Below, one piece after another: positions 25,198-33,799 of a DNA stretch of 64,000 nt. The stretch's first letter is position 1. Every line of letters starts with the position of its first letter. A model generated the notes under the pieces. It saw only the letters and a program-made list of their open reading frames with translations, had not been told where the DNA came from and did no database searches. Position numbers and translations under genes: made by a program. The DNA is taken from positions 1 through 64,000 of the forward strand of contig CACZWU010000001.1 of assembly GCA_902784965.1 (NCBI GenBank), given 5' to 3'. Source of the stretch: an uncultured Bacteroidia bacterium. GTDB taxonomy: Bacteria > Bacteroidota > Bacteroidia > Bacteroidales > UBA932.

Positions 25198-27216
25198 ATG
25201 AAAAAACTCTTTGCCATTGCAATGGCTCTGATCGCTATGACAGCCTGCACCAGCAACCGCACCAATCCTTTCTTTGAAGAATGGAATACGCCGTTCGGCA
25301 TTCCTCCGTATGAAAAGATCCAGGAGGCCGACTATCTCCCGGCCCTTCAGGAAGGCATCAGCCAGCACGACGCCGAGATCGCGGCCATCATCGACAATCC
25401 CGATGCGCCGACCTTCGACAACGTGATCGCCACCTATGACCAGTCGGGCAAACTGCTCTCCAAGGTCGCCGGCGTACTCTTCAACCTCGCCGAGACCGAC
25501 AATACCCCAACCCTCGAGAAGATCGTCGAGGAAGCCACCATGCTGGTAGCGCAGCACAGCAACGATATCCTCTTCAACAAGGCCCTCTTCGATAAGGTCG
25601 AGGCCGTCTACAAGCAGAAAGAGACGCTGGGTCTGACCCGCGAGCAGGAGATGGTACTCGACAAGATCTACCGTTCCTTCGCCGACAACGGCATCGCCCT
25701 CGATGAGGCCGGCCAGGCACGTATGAAAGAGATCAACACCGAACTCTCCGTCTTGAGCAACCGCTTCGGCAACTACCTGCTCAAGGAAAACAACGCGTTC
25801 AAGGAGCAGTTCAACGTAGCCATCTCCGAATACCGCGACGTAATGGCCCAGCTGGAGGACCGCGCCGAACGCGAGAAAATGTTCCGCGCCTTCGCCTCCC
25901 GCGGCAACAACGGCAACGAGTATGACACCAAGGAAATCATTCTCAATATCCTGAAACTCAAGGAAGAGGCAGCCAAGCTCCTGGGCTACGACAACCCCGC
26001 TGCCTACATCCTCAGCGACAAGATGGCCAAGACGCCCGAAACGGTCGACGCTTTCCTGGCCAATATCTTCAAATATGCCGTGGCCCGCGCCAAGCAGGAA
26101 GTCTACGACATGCAGGAAATCATGGACCAGGACATCGCCGCCGGCAAGGTGGAGAAGGGCGCCAAGATCCAGCCCTGGGACTGGTTCTACTACAGCGAGA
26201 AGGTCCGCAAGGCGAAATACGACCTCGATGAAGACCTCGTGAAGCCGTACTTCCAGATGGAGAAGGTCCGTGAAGGCGTGTTCAACACCGCTTCGAAGCT
26301 CTACGGCCTGCAGTTCGAAAAGATCGAGAATGCACCGAAATACCATCCCGACGTGGAGGCCTTCAAGGTTTCCGATGCCGACGGTTCTCTCATCGGGGTG
26401 CTGCTGACCGACTATTTCCCCCGCGAAAGCAAGCGTGGCGGTGCCTGGATGAACAACGTCCGCGATCAGTATGTGACCCTCGACGGCAAGATGGTCCGTC
26501 CGATCATCGTCAACGTGGGCAACTTCAACAAGCCGACCGAAGACACGCCGTCGCTGCTGAGCATCGACAACGTGGAGACCATGTTCCACGAATTCGGCCA
26601 CGCCCTCCACGGCCTGCTGAGCCAGTGCCACTACACGACCGTCAGCGGCACCGCCGTTGCGCGTGACTTCGTGGAACTGCCTTCACAAATCAACGAGAAC
26701 TGGGCCTTCCAGAAAGAGGTGCTCACCGGCTATGCCAAGCACTATCAGACCGGCGAAGTGATTCCCGACGAACTGGTCAACAAGATTCTCTCCGCCCGCA
26801 CCTTCAACCAGGGCTTCATGACCACCGAGCTTTGCGCTGCTTCGATCCTCGACATGAAGTGGCACGAACTCAGCTCGGTCGAGGGCGTCGACATCGAGCA
26901 GTTTGAGGCGCAGGCCTGCAAGGAGATGGGCCTGATCAACGAGATCATCCCGCGCTACCGTACCACCTACTTCAACCACATCTTCAACAGCGGCTACAGC
27001 GCCGGTTACTACAGCTACCTCTGGGCCGAGGTTCTCGACAAGGATGCCTTCGAGCTCTTCATGCAAAAAGGCATTTTCGATCCGGAGACGGCCATGAGTT
27101 TCCGCCACAACATCCTCGAGAAGGGCGGCAGCGATGAGCCGATGACCCTCTACAAGAACTTCCGCGGCGCCGAGCCCGATCCCGACGCCCTACTCCGCGC
27201 CCGGGGGTTGAAATAA
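25198..27216 (+). CDS. dcp: M3-family peptidyl-dipeptidase (Dcp-like) lipoprotein
   Basis: 672 residues, normal for Dcp. Lipobox IAMTAC gives Cys17. The N-terminal start of the mature protein (NPFFEEWNTPFGIPPYEKI) and the long helical prodomain are typical. The active site is MFHEFGHALHG (His464, Glu465, His468), with the third ligand in the following ELPSQINENWAF. It releases dipeptides from C-termini in the periplasm. The gene is monocistronic with its own promoter at 25134-25141 and a strong bidirectional terminator at 27257-27288. Confidence 0.95.
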   Translation: MKKLFAIAMALIAMTACTSNRTNPFFEEWNTPFGIPPYEKIQEADYLPALQEGISQHDAEIAAIIDNPDAPTFDNVIATYDQSGKLLSKVAGVLFNLAETDNTPTLEKIVEEATMLVAQHSNDILFNKALFDKVEAVYKQKETLGLTREQEMVLDKIYRSFADNGIALDEAGQARMKEINTELSVLSNRFGNYLLKENNAFKEQFNVAISEYRDVMAQLEDRAEREKMFRAFASRGNNGNEYDTKEIILNILKLKEEAAKLLGYDNPAAYILSDKMAKTPETVDAFLANIFKYAVARAKQEVYDMQEIMDQDIAAGKVEKGAKIQPWDWFYYSEKVRKAKYDLDEDLVKPYFQMEKVREGVFNTASKLYGLQFEKIENAPKYHPDVEAFKVSDADGSLIGVLLTDYFPRESKRGGAWMNNVRDQYVTLDGKMVRPIIVNVGNFNKPTEDTPSLLSIDNVETMFHEFGHALHGLLSQCHYTTVSGTAVARDFVELPSQINENWAFQKEVLTGYAKHYQTGEVIPDELVNKILSARTFNQGFMTTELCAASILDMKWHELSSVEGVDIEQFEAQACKEMGLINEIIPRYRTTYFNHIFNSGYSAGYYSYLWAEVLDKDAFELFMQKGIFDPETAMSFRHNILEKGGSDEPMTLYKNFRGAEPDPDALLRARGLK

Positions 27217-27256
27217 TCTATGGCAGACAGCTGCTTGACTGTCAGCTCTTTAAACG

Positions 27257-27288
27257 AAATCGATTGCGTCAAAATGCGCAATCGATTT
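27257..27288. terminator. Bidirectional terminator
   Basis: 12-bp perfect stem (AAATCGATTGCG / CGCAATCGATTT) with an 8-nt loop and A/T flanks on both sides, between the convergent dcp and HAD genes. A second, weaker inverted repeat (ACAGCTGCTTGACTGT) lies at 27228-27243. Confidence 0.75.
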
Positions 27289-27341
27289 TATGTAAATACC
27301 TGATAGACAACAGTTCATCTGCCAGGTACATTGCTTGCTTA

Positions 27342-27974
27342 TCAAAGCAGCTTCCGGAGATCGTCGATGATATAATCGGGGAAAGCGCCGGCGAGGGTGT
27401 CGGCGCTTTGGTTGCCATACGACACACCGCAGGTGTGGCAGCCGGCATTGCGGCCCATCTCGATGTCGAAGGTCGTGTCGCCCACCACCAGCGTCTCCTC
27501 CGGCGCGGCACCCAACTTGCCCAGGATTACGTACACCAGATCGGGCGCCGGCTTGGGCCGGGCCACCGTCTCCACGCCGAAACAACGCTCCGGCGGAATG
27601 TAGCGATCGAGACCGAGCTGGTGCATCAGCATCTCGAGCGAGCGCTGGCCGCGGGACGTAGCCACGGCCATCGGGATGCCGCGTTCGGAGAGCGTGCGCA
27701 GCGTCTCTTCCACGCCGGGAAAACTGCTGATGAGCGGAACGGCCGTCTCGTCGAAAATGGCTCGATAGATAGCAACGGCCCGGTCGGCCTCCTCCTCGTC
27801 CAGGCCCGCCCCGCGCGTGAAATTCTCGCGCAGCGGCAGGCCGATGGTGGCGGCCAGCGCCGCCTCGTCGGCCGGCCCCCGGCCCATCCGCCGCAGCGTC
27901 TCCTGCGACGTGGCCAGGATGCCGCTCTGCGTATCGGCCAGCGTGCCGTCGAAGTCAAAGATGATAGCAGCCAT
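27342..27974 (-). CDS. HAD-superfamily phosphatase (phosphoglycolate phosphatase-like)
   Basis: 210 residues. Motif I is IIFDFDGTLADTQ (Asp7 nucleophile, Asp9). The helical cap includes LRRMGRGPADEAALAATIGL. Motif II is AVATSRGQRS, motif III RPKPAPDLVY (Lys) and motif IV VVGDTTFDIEMGRNAGC. This matches the PGP/beta-phosphoglucomutase branch of HAD hydrolases, which remove phosphate from small sugar phosphates. Third gene of the minus-strand redox operon, 12 nt after the aldo/keto reductase. Its exact substrate cannot be read from sequence. Confidence 0.88.
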   Translation of the reverse strand: MAAIIFDFDGTLADTQSGILATSQETLRRMGRGPADEAALAATIGLPLRENFTRGAGLDEEEADRAVAIYRAIFDETAVPLISSFPGVEETLRTLSERGIPMAVATSRGQRSLEMLMHQLGLDRYIPPERCFGVETVARPKPAPDLVYVILGKLGAAPEETLVVGDTTFDIEMGRNAGCHTCGVSYGNQSADTLAGAFPDYIIDDLRKLL

Positions 27975-27986
27975 TTGAAAATGTTT

Positions 27987-29357
27987 CTACAGCGGTGACT
28001 GGTCGCGCCGCAGGTCTTCGGTGTAGCGCTCGATGCGCCGCATCTGCCCGGGAATCCCGATGCGCTGCGGACAGGCGTCCACACACTGGGCGCAGCCGAT
28101 GCAATGGTCGGCCTGACGCAGTTTTTCGAGGTTGCGGTCCAGCGACACCAGATAGGCCCTGCGGGCCTTGCGGTAGGCGGGACTCTGGCGGTCTTCCTCG
28201 AGCAAGCCTTCGTTCACGCATTTGTTGTAATGCGCAAACACACCCGGGATGTCCACGCCATACGGGCAGGGCATGCAGTATTTGCAGTCGGTGCAGGGGA
28301 TGAGCGGGAACTTCACGTAGTCTTCCGCAATTTTTTCGAGCAACTCCAGGTCACTTTCTGAGAGCGGTTCCAGCGGGCAGAAGGTGCTCAGGTTGTCGAC
28401 CAGGTGCTCCTTATAGGTCATGCCGCTCAGGGCTGTCATCACGCGCGGCTTCGTGCCGCAGAAACGGAAGGCCCACGAGGCCAGCGAAGCGCCCGGGGCG
28501 CGGGCGAGCAGCTGGTCGGCTGCGTGCTGGGGCAGGTTGGCCAGGCGGCCGCCGAGAAGTGGCTCCATGATGACTACTGCGATGCCGCGCTTGTCGAGTT
28601 CGTCGTACAGATAGGAGGCGTTGACGTTGCGGGCAGAGAGGGTGTGGGCGTGGTTCCAGTCCACGTAGTTCATCTGGATCTGCACGAAATCCCAGTGGTA
28701 TTTGTCATGTACCGAGAGCAGATAGTCGAATACCTGCTGGTCCCCGTGGAACGAGAAGCCGAGGTTACGGATGCGGCCCGCCTCGCGCTCCTTGAGCAGG
28801 AAGTCGAGCAGCCCGTTCTCAAAGAAGCGTTTCTCGAGCACCTGCATGCTGGTCAGCTGGCCGCTCGACCCGCCCACGGAGTGCAGGAGGTAGTAGTCGA
28901 GGTAGTCGGTCTGGAGCATTTTCAGCGAGTTGCGGTACATCTTCACGCCGAAGTCGTACGAGTAGTCGCCGCGCTGGTTCGACATCTTGGTGGCGAGCTG
29001 GTAGCTGCTGCGGGGATGGCGGCCCAGCGCGATGCCGGTCACGCGTTCCGATTCTCCCTGTCCGTAGACGGGGGCGGTGTCGAAGTAGTTGACGCCGTGT
29101 TCGATGGCGTAGTCCACAAGTGCGTTGACCTGTTCCTGGTCGATGACGGTCTTGCCTTCGGCGTCGGTGGTGGTGGGCCAGCGCATGCAGCCGTAGCCGA
29201 GCAGCGACACATCATCGCCCTTGGGGCCCTTGCGGTAGGTCATCGTGCCGGGTTCTTTCTGCTGGGTGTCGGCCGGGGTCTTGCTTCCGGTACAGGCGGC
29301 TGCGGCCGCAGTAGCGGCGCTGACGCCGGCGATCTTGAGAAAATCACGTCTTTCCAT
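27987..29357 (-). CDS. Exported aldo/keto reductase with C-terminal ferredoxin domain
   Basis: 456 residues. The N-terminus is Tat-like (ERRDFLKIAGVSAATAAAAA followed by a Cys), suggesting a folded redox protein carried across the inner membrane, possibly a lipoprotein. Residues 45-340 form the AKR barrel (GYGCMRWPT, NYFDTAPVYGQGESE, YYLLHS, GFSFHG). The C-terminal part has two cysteine clusters, CTDCKYCMPCPYGVDIP and CIGCAQCVDACPQ, for 4Fe-4S centres. It lies 3 nt behind the membrane polyferredoxin gene, a natural electron source. Physiological substrate unknown. Confidence 0.92.
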   Translation of the reverse strand: MERRDFLKIAGVSAATAAAAACTGSKTPADTQQKEPGTMTYRKGPKGDDVSLLGYGCMRWPTTTDAEGKTVIDQEQVNALVDYAIEHGVNYFDTAPVYGQGESERVTGIALGRHPRSSYQLATKMSNQRGDYSYDFGVKMYRNSLKMLQTDYLDYYLLHSVGGSSGQLTSMQVLEKRFFENGLLDFLLKEREAGRIRNLGFSFHGDQQVFDYLLSVHDKYHWDFVQIQMNYVDWNHAHTLSARNVNASYLYDELDKRGIAVVIMEPLLGGRLANLPQHAADQLLARAPGASLASWAFRFCGTKPRVMTALSGMTYKEHLVDNLSTFCPLEPLSESDLELLEKIAEDYVKFPLIPCTDCKYCMPCPYGVDIPGVFAHYNKCVNEGLLEEDRQSPAYRKARRAYLVSLDRNLEKLRQADHCIGCAQCVDACPQRIGIPGQMRRIERYTEDLRRDQSPL

Positions 29358-29360
29358 AGC

Positions 29361-30746
29361 TTATCTTTCTTTGTGGACTTCGTGTCCTTCGACATAGATG
29401 GCGCTGACCGGGCGGGCCGGGCAGTGGTATTCGCAGGCGCCGCAGCCGATGCACTGTTCGGGGTTGACGGCGGGTATGCGGAGTTTGGGGTTGTCTGCGT
29501 GTTCGACCATGGTGATGGCGCCGGTGGGGCAGTGGCGGGCGCAGTTGCCGCAGTTCACATTGTCGCGATTCACCACGCAGTTGTCGGGGATGACCACGGC
29601 ATGGCCGATCTGGATGGCGCTCTTGTCGGCGATGCTGTCGACGGGCCGGATGGCGTCGGCGGGGCAAACCTGGGTGCAGCGGTTGCATTCGATGCGGCAG
29701 AAGCCCTGGTCGAAGTGCATTTCGGGCTGCATGAGGGTGGCGAGGCGGGCGGATGGCCTGAGCACGTTGTTCGGGCACTGGGTGATGCAGATCTGGCAGG
29801 CGGTGCAGTGCTGATACAAGTGTTTGCGGCTGATGCTGCCGGCGGGAACGGGAATTACTGTGCGTGGTGGCATCTGTTTGTCTTCAAGCCGTGCGAGGCC
29901 TTCGACGGCCTTCCGTTTCTTGGCCTCGACGGTCACGGCTCCAGCGATCATTGCGGTGCCCACGAGAAATGCCCGGCGACCGCTCGCGTTGCTCTGATGT
30001 CTCGTTTCGCTCGCAGAAAAATGCTCGCGCGACGAAACATCACCCGCGACGCTTCGCTTATTATCGTTTTTCTTGCAAGCAAGACTATATTTGATCGCAC
30101 CACTGTTACAATTCTCCAGACAGTCGAAGCAGGCGACGCAGCGGCTGTAGTCGATCCGGTGATTCTTCGTGTCGATGCACGAGGCCTTGCAGCGTTTGCC
30201 GCAGAGGCCGCAGTTGATGCATTTGTCCGTGTCAATCGTGGGGCGGAAGAGGGAGAAGCGCGACAACTGGCCGAGGACAGTGCCGACGGGGCAGATGTTG
30301 TTGCACCAACTGCGGCCGCCTTTCCAGGCAAGCACCACCACCACGACGAGGGTCACGATGGCAACAATCAGCACGGGCAGCTCGGCGATGGCGGCCAGCA
30401 GGTTGTTGCCCCAGTCGTAGACGGGCTCCAGCAGTGCGGTGACGATACGGCCCCAGGCGCTGTAGGGTGCGAGGAGGATGGCCACGGAGGTCAGGCCGGC
30501 CACCATCAGCACGATGAAGAGCACCAGCACGCCATAGCGCAGCCACTTGTTTTCTTTTTTAAAGGTAAAGCGGTTCTTCTTGCCTTTGCGCTTGCCGCTC
30601 AGCCAGGAAACGATATCCTGGAACACGCCCAGCGGGCAGATCACCGAACAGTACACCCGCCCGAAGAGCAGGGTGAGGATCACCAGAGCGACGATCACGG
30701 CGATGTTGAGGGCCAGGACGGCGGGGAGGAACTGGATGCTGGCCAT
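29361..30746 (-). CDS. Membrane-bound 4Fe-4S polyferredoxin (NapH/RnfC-like)
   Basis: 461 residues from the ATG at 30744-30746. Four membrane helices contain FGRVYCSVICPLGVFQD and SWCNNICPVGTVLGQ, the NapH-type cysteine pairs. Ferredoxin motifs follow: CINCGLCGKRC, CVACFDCLENC, CTACQICITQC, CNRCTQVCP, CGNCARHCP and CIGCGACEYHCP. It likely passes electrons from quinol or cytoplasm to exported reductases such as the AKR 3 nt downstream. Two oddities. The family's first helix (LITLLFLDFTG, then QGWLGW) is encoded in frame upstream (30747-30800) but has no start codon. A 71-bp repeat (29991-30060) is embedded in frame in the linker around residue 240. Confidence 0.9.
   Translation of the reverse strand: MASIQFLPAVLALNIAVIVALVILTLLFGRVYCSVICPLGVFQDIVSWLSGKRKGKKNRFTFKKENKWLRYGVLVLFIVLMVAGLTSVAILLAPYSAWGRIVTALLEPVYDWGNNLLAAIAELPVLIVAIVTLVVVVVLAWKGGRSWCNNICPVGTVLGQLSRFSLFRPTIDTDKCINCGLCGKRCKASCIDTKNHRIDYSRCVACFDCLENCNSGAIKYSLACKKNDNKRSVAGDVSSREHFSASETRHQSNASGRRAFLVGTAMIAGAVTVEAKKRKAVEGLARLEDKQMPPRTVIPVPAGSISRKHLYQHCTACQICITQCPNNVLRPSARLATLMQPEMHFDQGFCRIECNRCTQVCPADAIRPVDSIADKSAIQIGHAVVIPDNCVVNRDNVNCGNCARHCPTGAITMVEHADNPKLRIPAVNPEQCIGCGACEYHCPARPVSAIYVEGHEVHKER
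29991..30060 (+). repeat. Dispersed repeat, copy A (inside the polyferredoxin gene)
   Basis: About 70 bp starting GCTCTG and ending CGCTTA, with the core CGCTCGCAGAAAAATGCTCGCG flanked by TTTCG and CGAAA arms. Copy B at 40504-40574 is in the opposite orientation. On the coding strand it supplies an in-frame hydrophilic linker (SVAGDVSSREHFSASETRHQ). Confidence 0.7.
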
Positions 30747-30829
30747 CCAGCCGAGCCACCCCTGGAGGGCACCGGTAAAATCGAGGAAAAGCAGTGTGAT
30801 CAGTATGTAACATCTTGATTATTTTTTTA

Positions 30830-30837
30830 CAAAGATA
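30830..30837 (-). promoter_or_regulatory. -7 box of the polyferredoxin operon
   Basis: TATCTTTG on the minus strand. It places transcription start near 30823, just ahead of an ATG at 30811-30813 that is out of frame with the polyferredoxin coding frame. No well-spaced -33 TTG was found. Confidence 0.55.
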
Positions 30838-30990
30838 AACGAAAAAACGGACAACCCGTAAAAAGTTGTGATTCTTAGTTTGTTTTCCGAAAAAAGATGC
30901 TTAACTTTGGGGTTGCTAATTATGTTAGGACGAAAGTGTACCGCAAATATTAACGTAAATAATTAATAATTAACTAAATAAACAAAAAGT

Positions 30991-32466
30991 ATGAAAAAAT
31001 TGAGTACATTGTTCGCAGCTATAGCTTTGATGCTTGTTGCAACATTTACTGCTTCCGCAGTGAACAACTCTTACACGGTCGGTAACGGCAAGGTGGTGAT
31101 CACCATCTCCGACCTGGCCCCGAACGCCGAGGGTACGGCGCTCATCGCTTGCTACAACGTCGATGTTGCAGCCGACGCGGTGGACGAGTGCTCCTCGCTG
31201 CTCATCACGCCGGTTGTGCGCGATGAAAACGGCAACAAGAAGGTGATTGAAATGATCGTGGTCAACGGCCAGTCCCACAAGATCAATACCGAATGGCTGC
31301 AGCGTGTCTGCTACGGTGTGTGCGATCCCAACAACGTTCGTTTCTTCACCGCCCGCGAAGGCGAGGCCCTTCACGTGAAGACCTGCACGCAGGTTCCGTA
31401 CGAAGAGTGGATGGATGAAGGCGCCGCTTTCTATACGACGACCCAGAAGGTCACTTATCGTCCGAACTGCATTGAAAACTATCCGGGTGAAGAGTATATC
31501 TGCGACATTCCGTACCTCGCCGAGCCGCTCGTGGTCGCCCCTGTGGTCGTTCCCGTTCCGGTCAACGCCGTGGTGGAAGGCAGCCGCGTGCTCCGCACCA
31601 AACTGTTCTATCCGGTCAACGTGACCAAGAAGGTGGACAACTACCTCGAGAATGCTGAGGCCCTCGAGCTCCTCAATACCCTCGACCGTGGTAACTTTGC
31701 TGTGAGCAGCATCGTCATCGAAGGCTGGGCATCGCCTGAGGCAACCGTTCCTTACAACCAGAACCTTTCTACCAACCGTGCCAAGACGGTCCGCGGCATC
31801 ATCGCCGACAAGTACAACTTCCCGCAGGATGTCTACTCCGTCAAGGGTTGCGGTGAGTACTGGGATTCCGTCATCGACTATGTCGACAACACCGACGAGC
31901 CGGTGGTCGCTACCAACCGTGCCGCCATCCAGGATGCCATCGCCGCCAACGGTGACCTCGACAAACGTGAGGCTGCCATCAAGAAGATCGACGCCGGCAA
32001 GCCGTACAAGAAGATCTTCGACGCCGTGTATCCTCGCAGCCGTTTCGCCGAAGCTGTCGTGACCTTCCAGAACAAGGGCTACAACAAGGCCGATGTCGAG
32101 GGTCTGTACAAAGCCGATCCGTCCCACGTCTCCGCTGACGAGTATGTGCTCTGGCTCCAGGACGGCGCTCCGATGGATGCTGTCGAGAACGCTGTGAAGG
32201 TTTACCCGAATGACGCCCGCGTGGCCGCCGTGGCTGCTGCCCGTGAATACGAGGCCGGCAACATCGACAAGGCCATCGAGCTCTACAAGAAGGCCGGCGA
32301 CTCCGAGGAAGTGTGCAACAACCTCGCTGCCTGCTATCTGGCCAAGGGTGACGCTGAGAACGCCAAGAAATGCCTCGAGAAGGTGAGCGACAAGAAGCTC
32401 CAGGAAACCAACGCCAACGAGCTCCGCAAGGTTGTCCTCAACAACAAGTTCTTCGGCAACAAATAA
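30991..32466 (+). CDS. OmpA-like envelope protein with TPR tail
   Basis: 491 residues. A signal peptide spans about 1-23 (MLVATFTASA). Residues 24-200 form a beta-rich domain resembling DUF3868 of Bacteroidales. An OmpA-type peptidoglycan-binding region lies at about 225-330: SSIVIEGWASPEATVPYNQN, then NRAKTVRGIIADKY. Two TPR-like helical pairs close the protein (VAAVAAAREYEAGNIDKAIE, then CNNLAACYLAKGDAENA). It probably sits in the outer membrane or periplasm and contacts peptidoglycan. It is monocistronic with a long AT-rich leader (about 30940-30990) and a strong terminator at 32488-32516. Its codon choice is highly biased, suggesting abundant expression. Confidence 0.8.
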   Translation: MKKLSTLFAAIALMLVATFTASAVNNSYTVGNGKVVITISDLAPNAEGTALIACYNVDVAADAVDECSSLLITPVVRDENGNKKVIEMIVVNGQSHKINTEWLQRVCYGVCDPNNVRFFTAREGEALHVKTCTQVPYEEWMDEGAAFYTTTQKVTYRPNCIENYPGEEYICDIPYLAEPLVVAPVVVPVPVNAVVEGSRVLRTKLFYPVNVTKKVDNYLENAEALELLNTLDRGNFAVSSIVIEGWASPEATVPYNQNLSTNRAKTVRGIIADKYNFPQDVYSVKGCGEYWDSVIDYVDNTDEPVVATNRAAIQDAIAANGDLDKREAAIKKIDAGKPYKKIFDAVYPRSRFAEAVVTFQNKGYNKADVEGLYKADPSHVSADEYVLWLQDGAPMDAVENAVKVYPNDARVAAVAAAREYEAGNIDKAIELYKKAGDSEEVCNNLAACYLAKGDAENAKKCLEKVSDKKLQETNANELRKVVLNNKFFGNK

Positions 32467-32487
32467 TCGTCCGAAGCGCTGAAATCG

Positions 32488-32516
32488 AAAGGGGAGGGTC
32501 CGTCCCTCCCCTTTTT
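32488..32516 (+). terminator. Terminator after the OmpA-like gene
   Basis: Stem AAAGGGGAGGG / CCCTCCCCTTT (11 bp) with a 5-nt loop, followed by TT; 22 nt past the stop codon and 30 nt before the tRNA-Leu gene. Confidence 0.8.
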
Positions 32517-32545
32517 ATCCCCAGGGGCCCGTCCCGGCCCCTCCC

Positions 32546-32856
32546 GCCTTGGTGGTGGAATGGTAGACACGAGGGACTTAGATCATTGAGTGCACTCTCC
32601 GAAAGGAGAGATGTAGAATGTCGTAAATTCAAGGAAGCCTTAACAGGTAAAGCTGATGGTAATCTTGAGCCAAGCCTTCGAATGAAGGAAGGTGCAGAGA
32701 CTAGACACGACACACCTAAAGGAAATAATCCCACGGTGAAGGAATAGTCCGGACTACAAACGCTGACGATCCCCGTCTGCAGGTGGCGAAAGCCATAGTA
32801 GCAAGAAAATCCCTTGGCCCGAAACGGCCGTGCGGGTTCGAGTCCCGCCCGAGGCA
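32546..32856 (+). tRNA. tRNA-Leu(UAA) interrupted by a group I intron
   Basis: Exons are 32546-32579 and 32806-32856. Joined, they give acceptor GCCTTGG/CCGAGGC, a D-arm with GTGG and GGTAGACAC, an anticodon stem AGGGA/TCCCT with loop CTTAAAA (anticodon TAA), a long variable arm (GGCC CGAAAC GGCC) as in class II tRNAs, and T-arm GCGGG TTCGAGT CCCGC. The discriminator is A, and CCA is not encoded. The intron splits the anticodon after U34, the same position as in cyanobacterial trnL(UAA). A terminator follows at 32860-32906. Confidence 0.93.
32580..32805 (+). ncRNA. Group I intron (trnL type, 226 nt)
   Basis: It follows a 5' exon ending in U and ends with G, as group I introns do. The internal guide GAGT (32588-32591) can pair with exon ACTT, giving the G-U pair at the splice site. 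The core elements are present: P2 hairpin CTCTCC-GAAA-GGAGAG (32595-32610), P-like AATTCAAGGAAGCCTT (32626-32641), Q-like AATCTTGAGCCAAGCC (32661-32676), R GTGCAGAGACTAGA (32692-32705) and S AAGGAATAGTCC (32739-32750). R and S form P7 (GACTA / TAGTC). A GAAA-capped stem lies at 32784-32795. It resembles the IC3 subgroup. No homing endonuclease is encoded. Confidence 0.93.
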
Positions 32857-32859
32857 CTA

Positions 32860-32906
32860 GAAAGACTTTATAAGTTGATGACTTCCAATCACTTATAAAG
32901 TCTTTC
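32860..32906 (+). terminator. Terminator of tRNA-Leu
   Basis: 16-bp perfect stem (GAAAGACTTTATAAGT and complement) with a 15-nt loop, followed by TTTTTC. It begins 4 nt after the tRNA discriminator base. Confidence 0.8.
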
Positions 32907-33044
32907 TTTTTCGTATTCACCAAATATGACCACAATGTGGTTACCGTTTTATTGTTCGGCCGCTTTGGTTATGTGGCGAAAAGTGTCTATCTTCACAATT
33001 ATTACCGATGTGTTTTTCTATCGCTTAATTAGAAGAATTGAGAA

Positions 33045-33668
33045 ATGGGAGTACTGATCAAGGACTTTCTGTCCAACAAGTTGAGACCGGTTTTGAAACA
33101 ACTCGGGTATGTAAAGAAGGGAAATTCTTTTTTGCGCCAAAGCGATGATATGGTTTTTATTATCAACATACAAGGGAGCAGCCTGTTCTCTTGGGAAGGG
33201 AATGAAACGTTTTATGTGAATGTTGGGATTGTATCGACAGCGGTAGAGAACGCCGTTGGCCATGTTTGCTCAATCAAAGAAACCAGCCCATCAAATCTTC
33301 TTTTTTCACAGGTCTATCTCAGGGCGGAACAAATCGTTCCCCTCGAAAACAGTTCCTACACAATCAGCGATACCGATAATGCCGACAAATGCCTTGACGA
33401 CATCATCTTGGTCAATGAAAAATTCAGCCAGATCAAACATATCGAAGACCTATATCCGTGGCTCTTTATTAGTTTCGGCAGCAGACGTATATGGGAATCG
33501 ACCTTTATGAGGTATTGGGCGATGACCGGCGATTGGGATAGATTTGATAAGATTCTGGAGAAGGATGAACAGTTTTGCAAGAATAATAAGACAGAAACCG
33601 CTTCGATGAAGGAATGGAAGTCATTGTGCCGGGAGTACGGGCATAAACATCAAGACATTCCCCTCTAA
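33045..33668 (+). CDS. DUF4304 domain protein
   Basis: 207 residues. The N-terminal half matches the DUF4304 pattern: KDFLSNKLRPVLKQLGYVKK, GNSFLRQSDDMVFIINIQGS and ETFYVNVGIVS. These proteins are cytoplasmic and of unknown function, often found in accessory regions. Base composition is clearly lower in G+C than the core genes and codon use differs, suggesting acquisition. It stands alone. The 138 nt upstream contain no strong promoter match beyond an AT-rich stretch, and the following spacer holds two small palindromes (33719-33732 and 33731-33744). Confidence 0.75.
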   Translation: MGVLIKDFLSNKLRPVLKQLGYVKKGNSFLRQSDDMVFIINIQGSSLFSWEGNETFYVNVGIVSTAVENAVGHVCSIKETSPSNLLFSQVYLRAEQIVPLENSSYTISDTDNADKCLDDIILVNEKFSQIKHIEDLYPWLFISFGSRRIWESTFMRYWAMTGDWDRFDKILEKDEQFCKNNKTETASMKEWKSLCREYGHKHQDIPL

Positions 33669-33799
33669 CACACTGTTTATTCTTCCGCCAGCAACCTGAA
33701 TGGCACTTTGTTGTTAGTCCACATAATTGTGGTCCAAGTGGACCGACATACCTAAAAAAAGATTTTGGTCGCTTTTGATTAAGCTTTTTGCAACAACAT

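Noticed and set aside
32370..32935. Open frames in both strands across the tRNA-Leu and intron
   Set aside because: They read through a structured tRNA and intron. No homing endonuclease motif (LAGLIDADG, GIY-YIG, HNH) appears in any of them.
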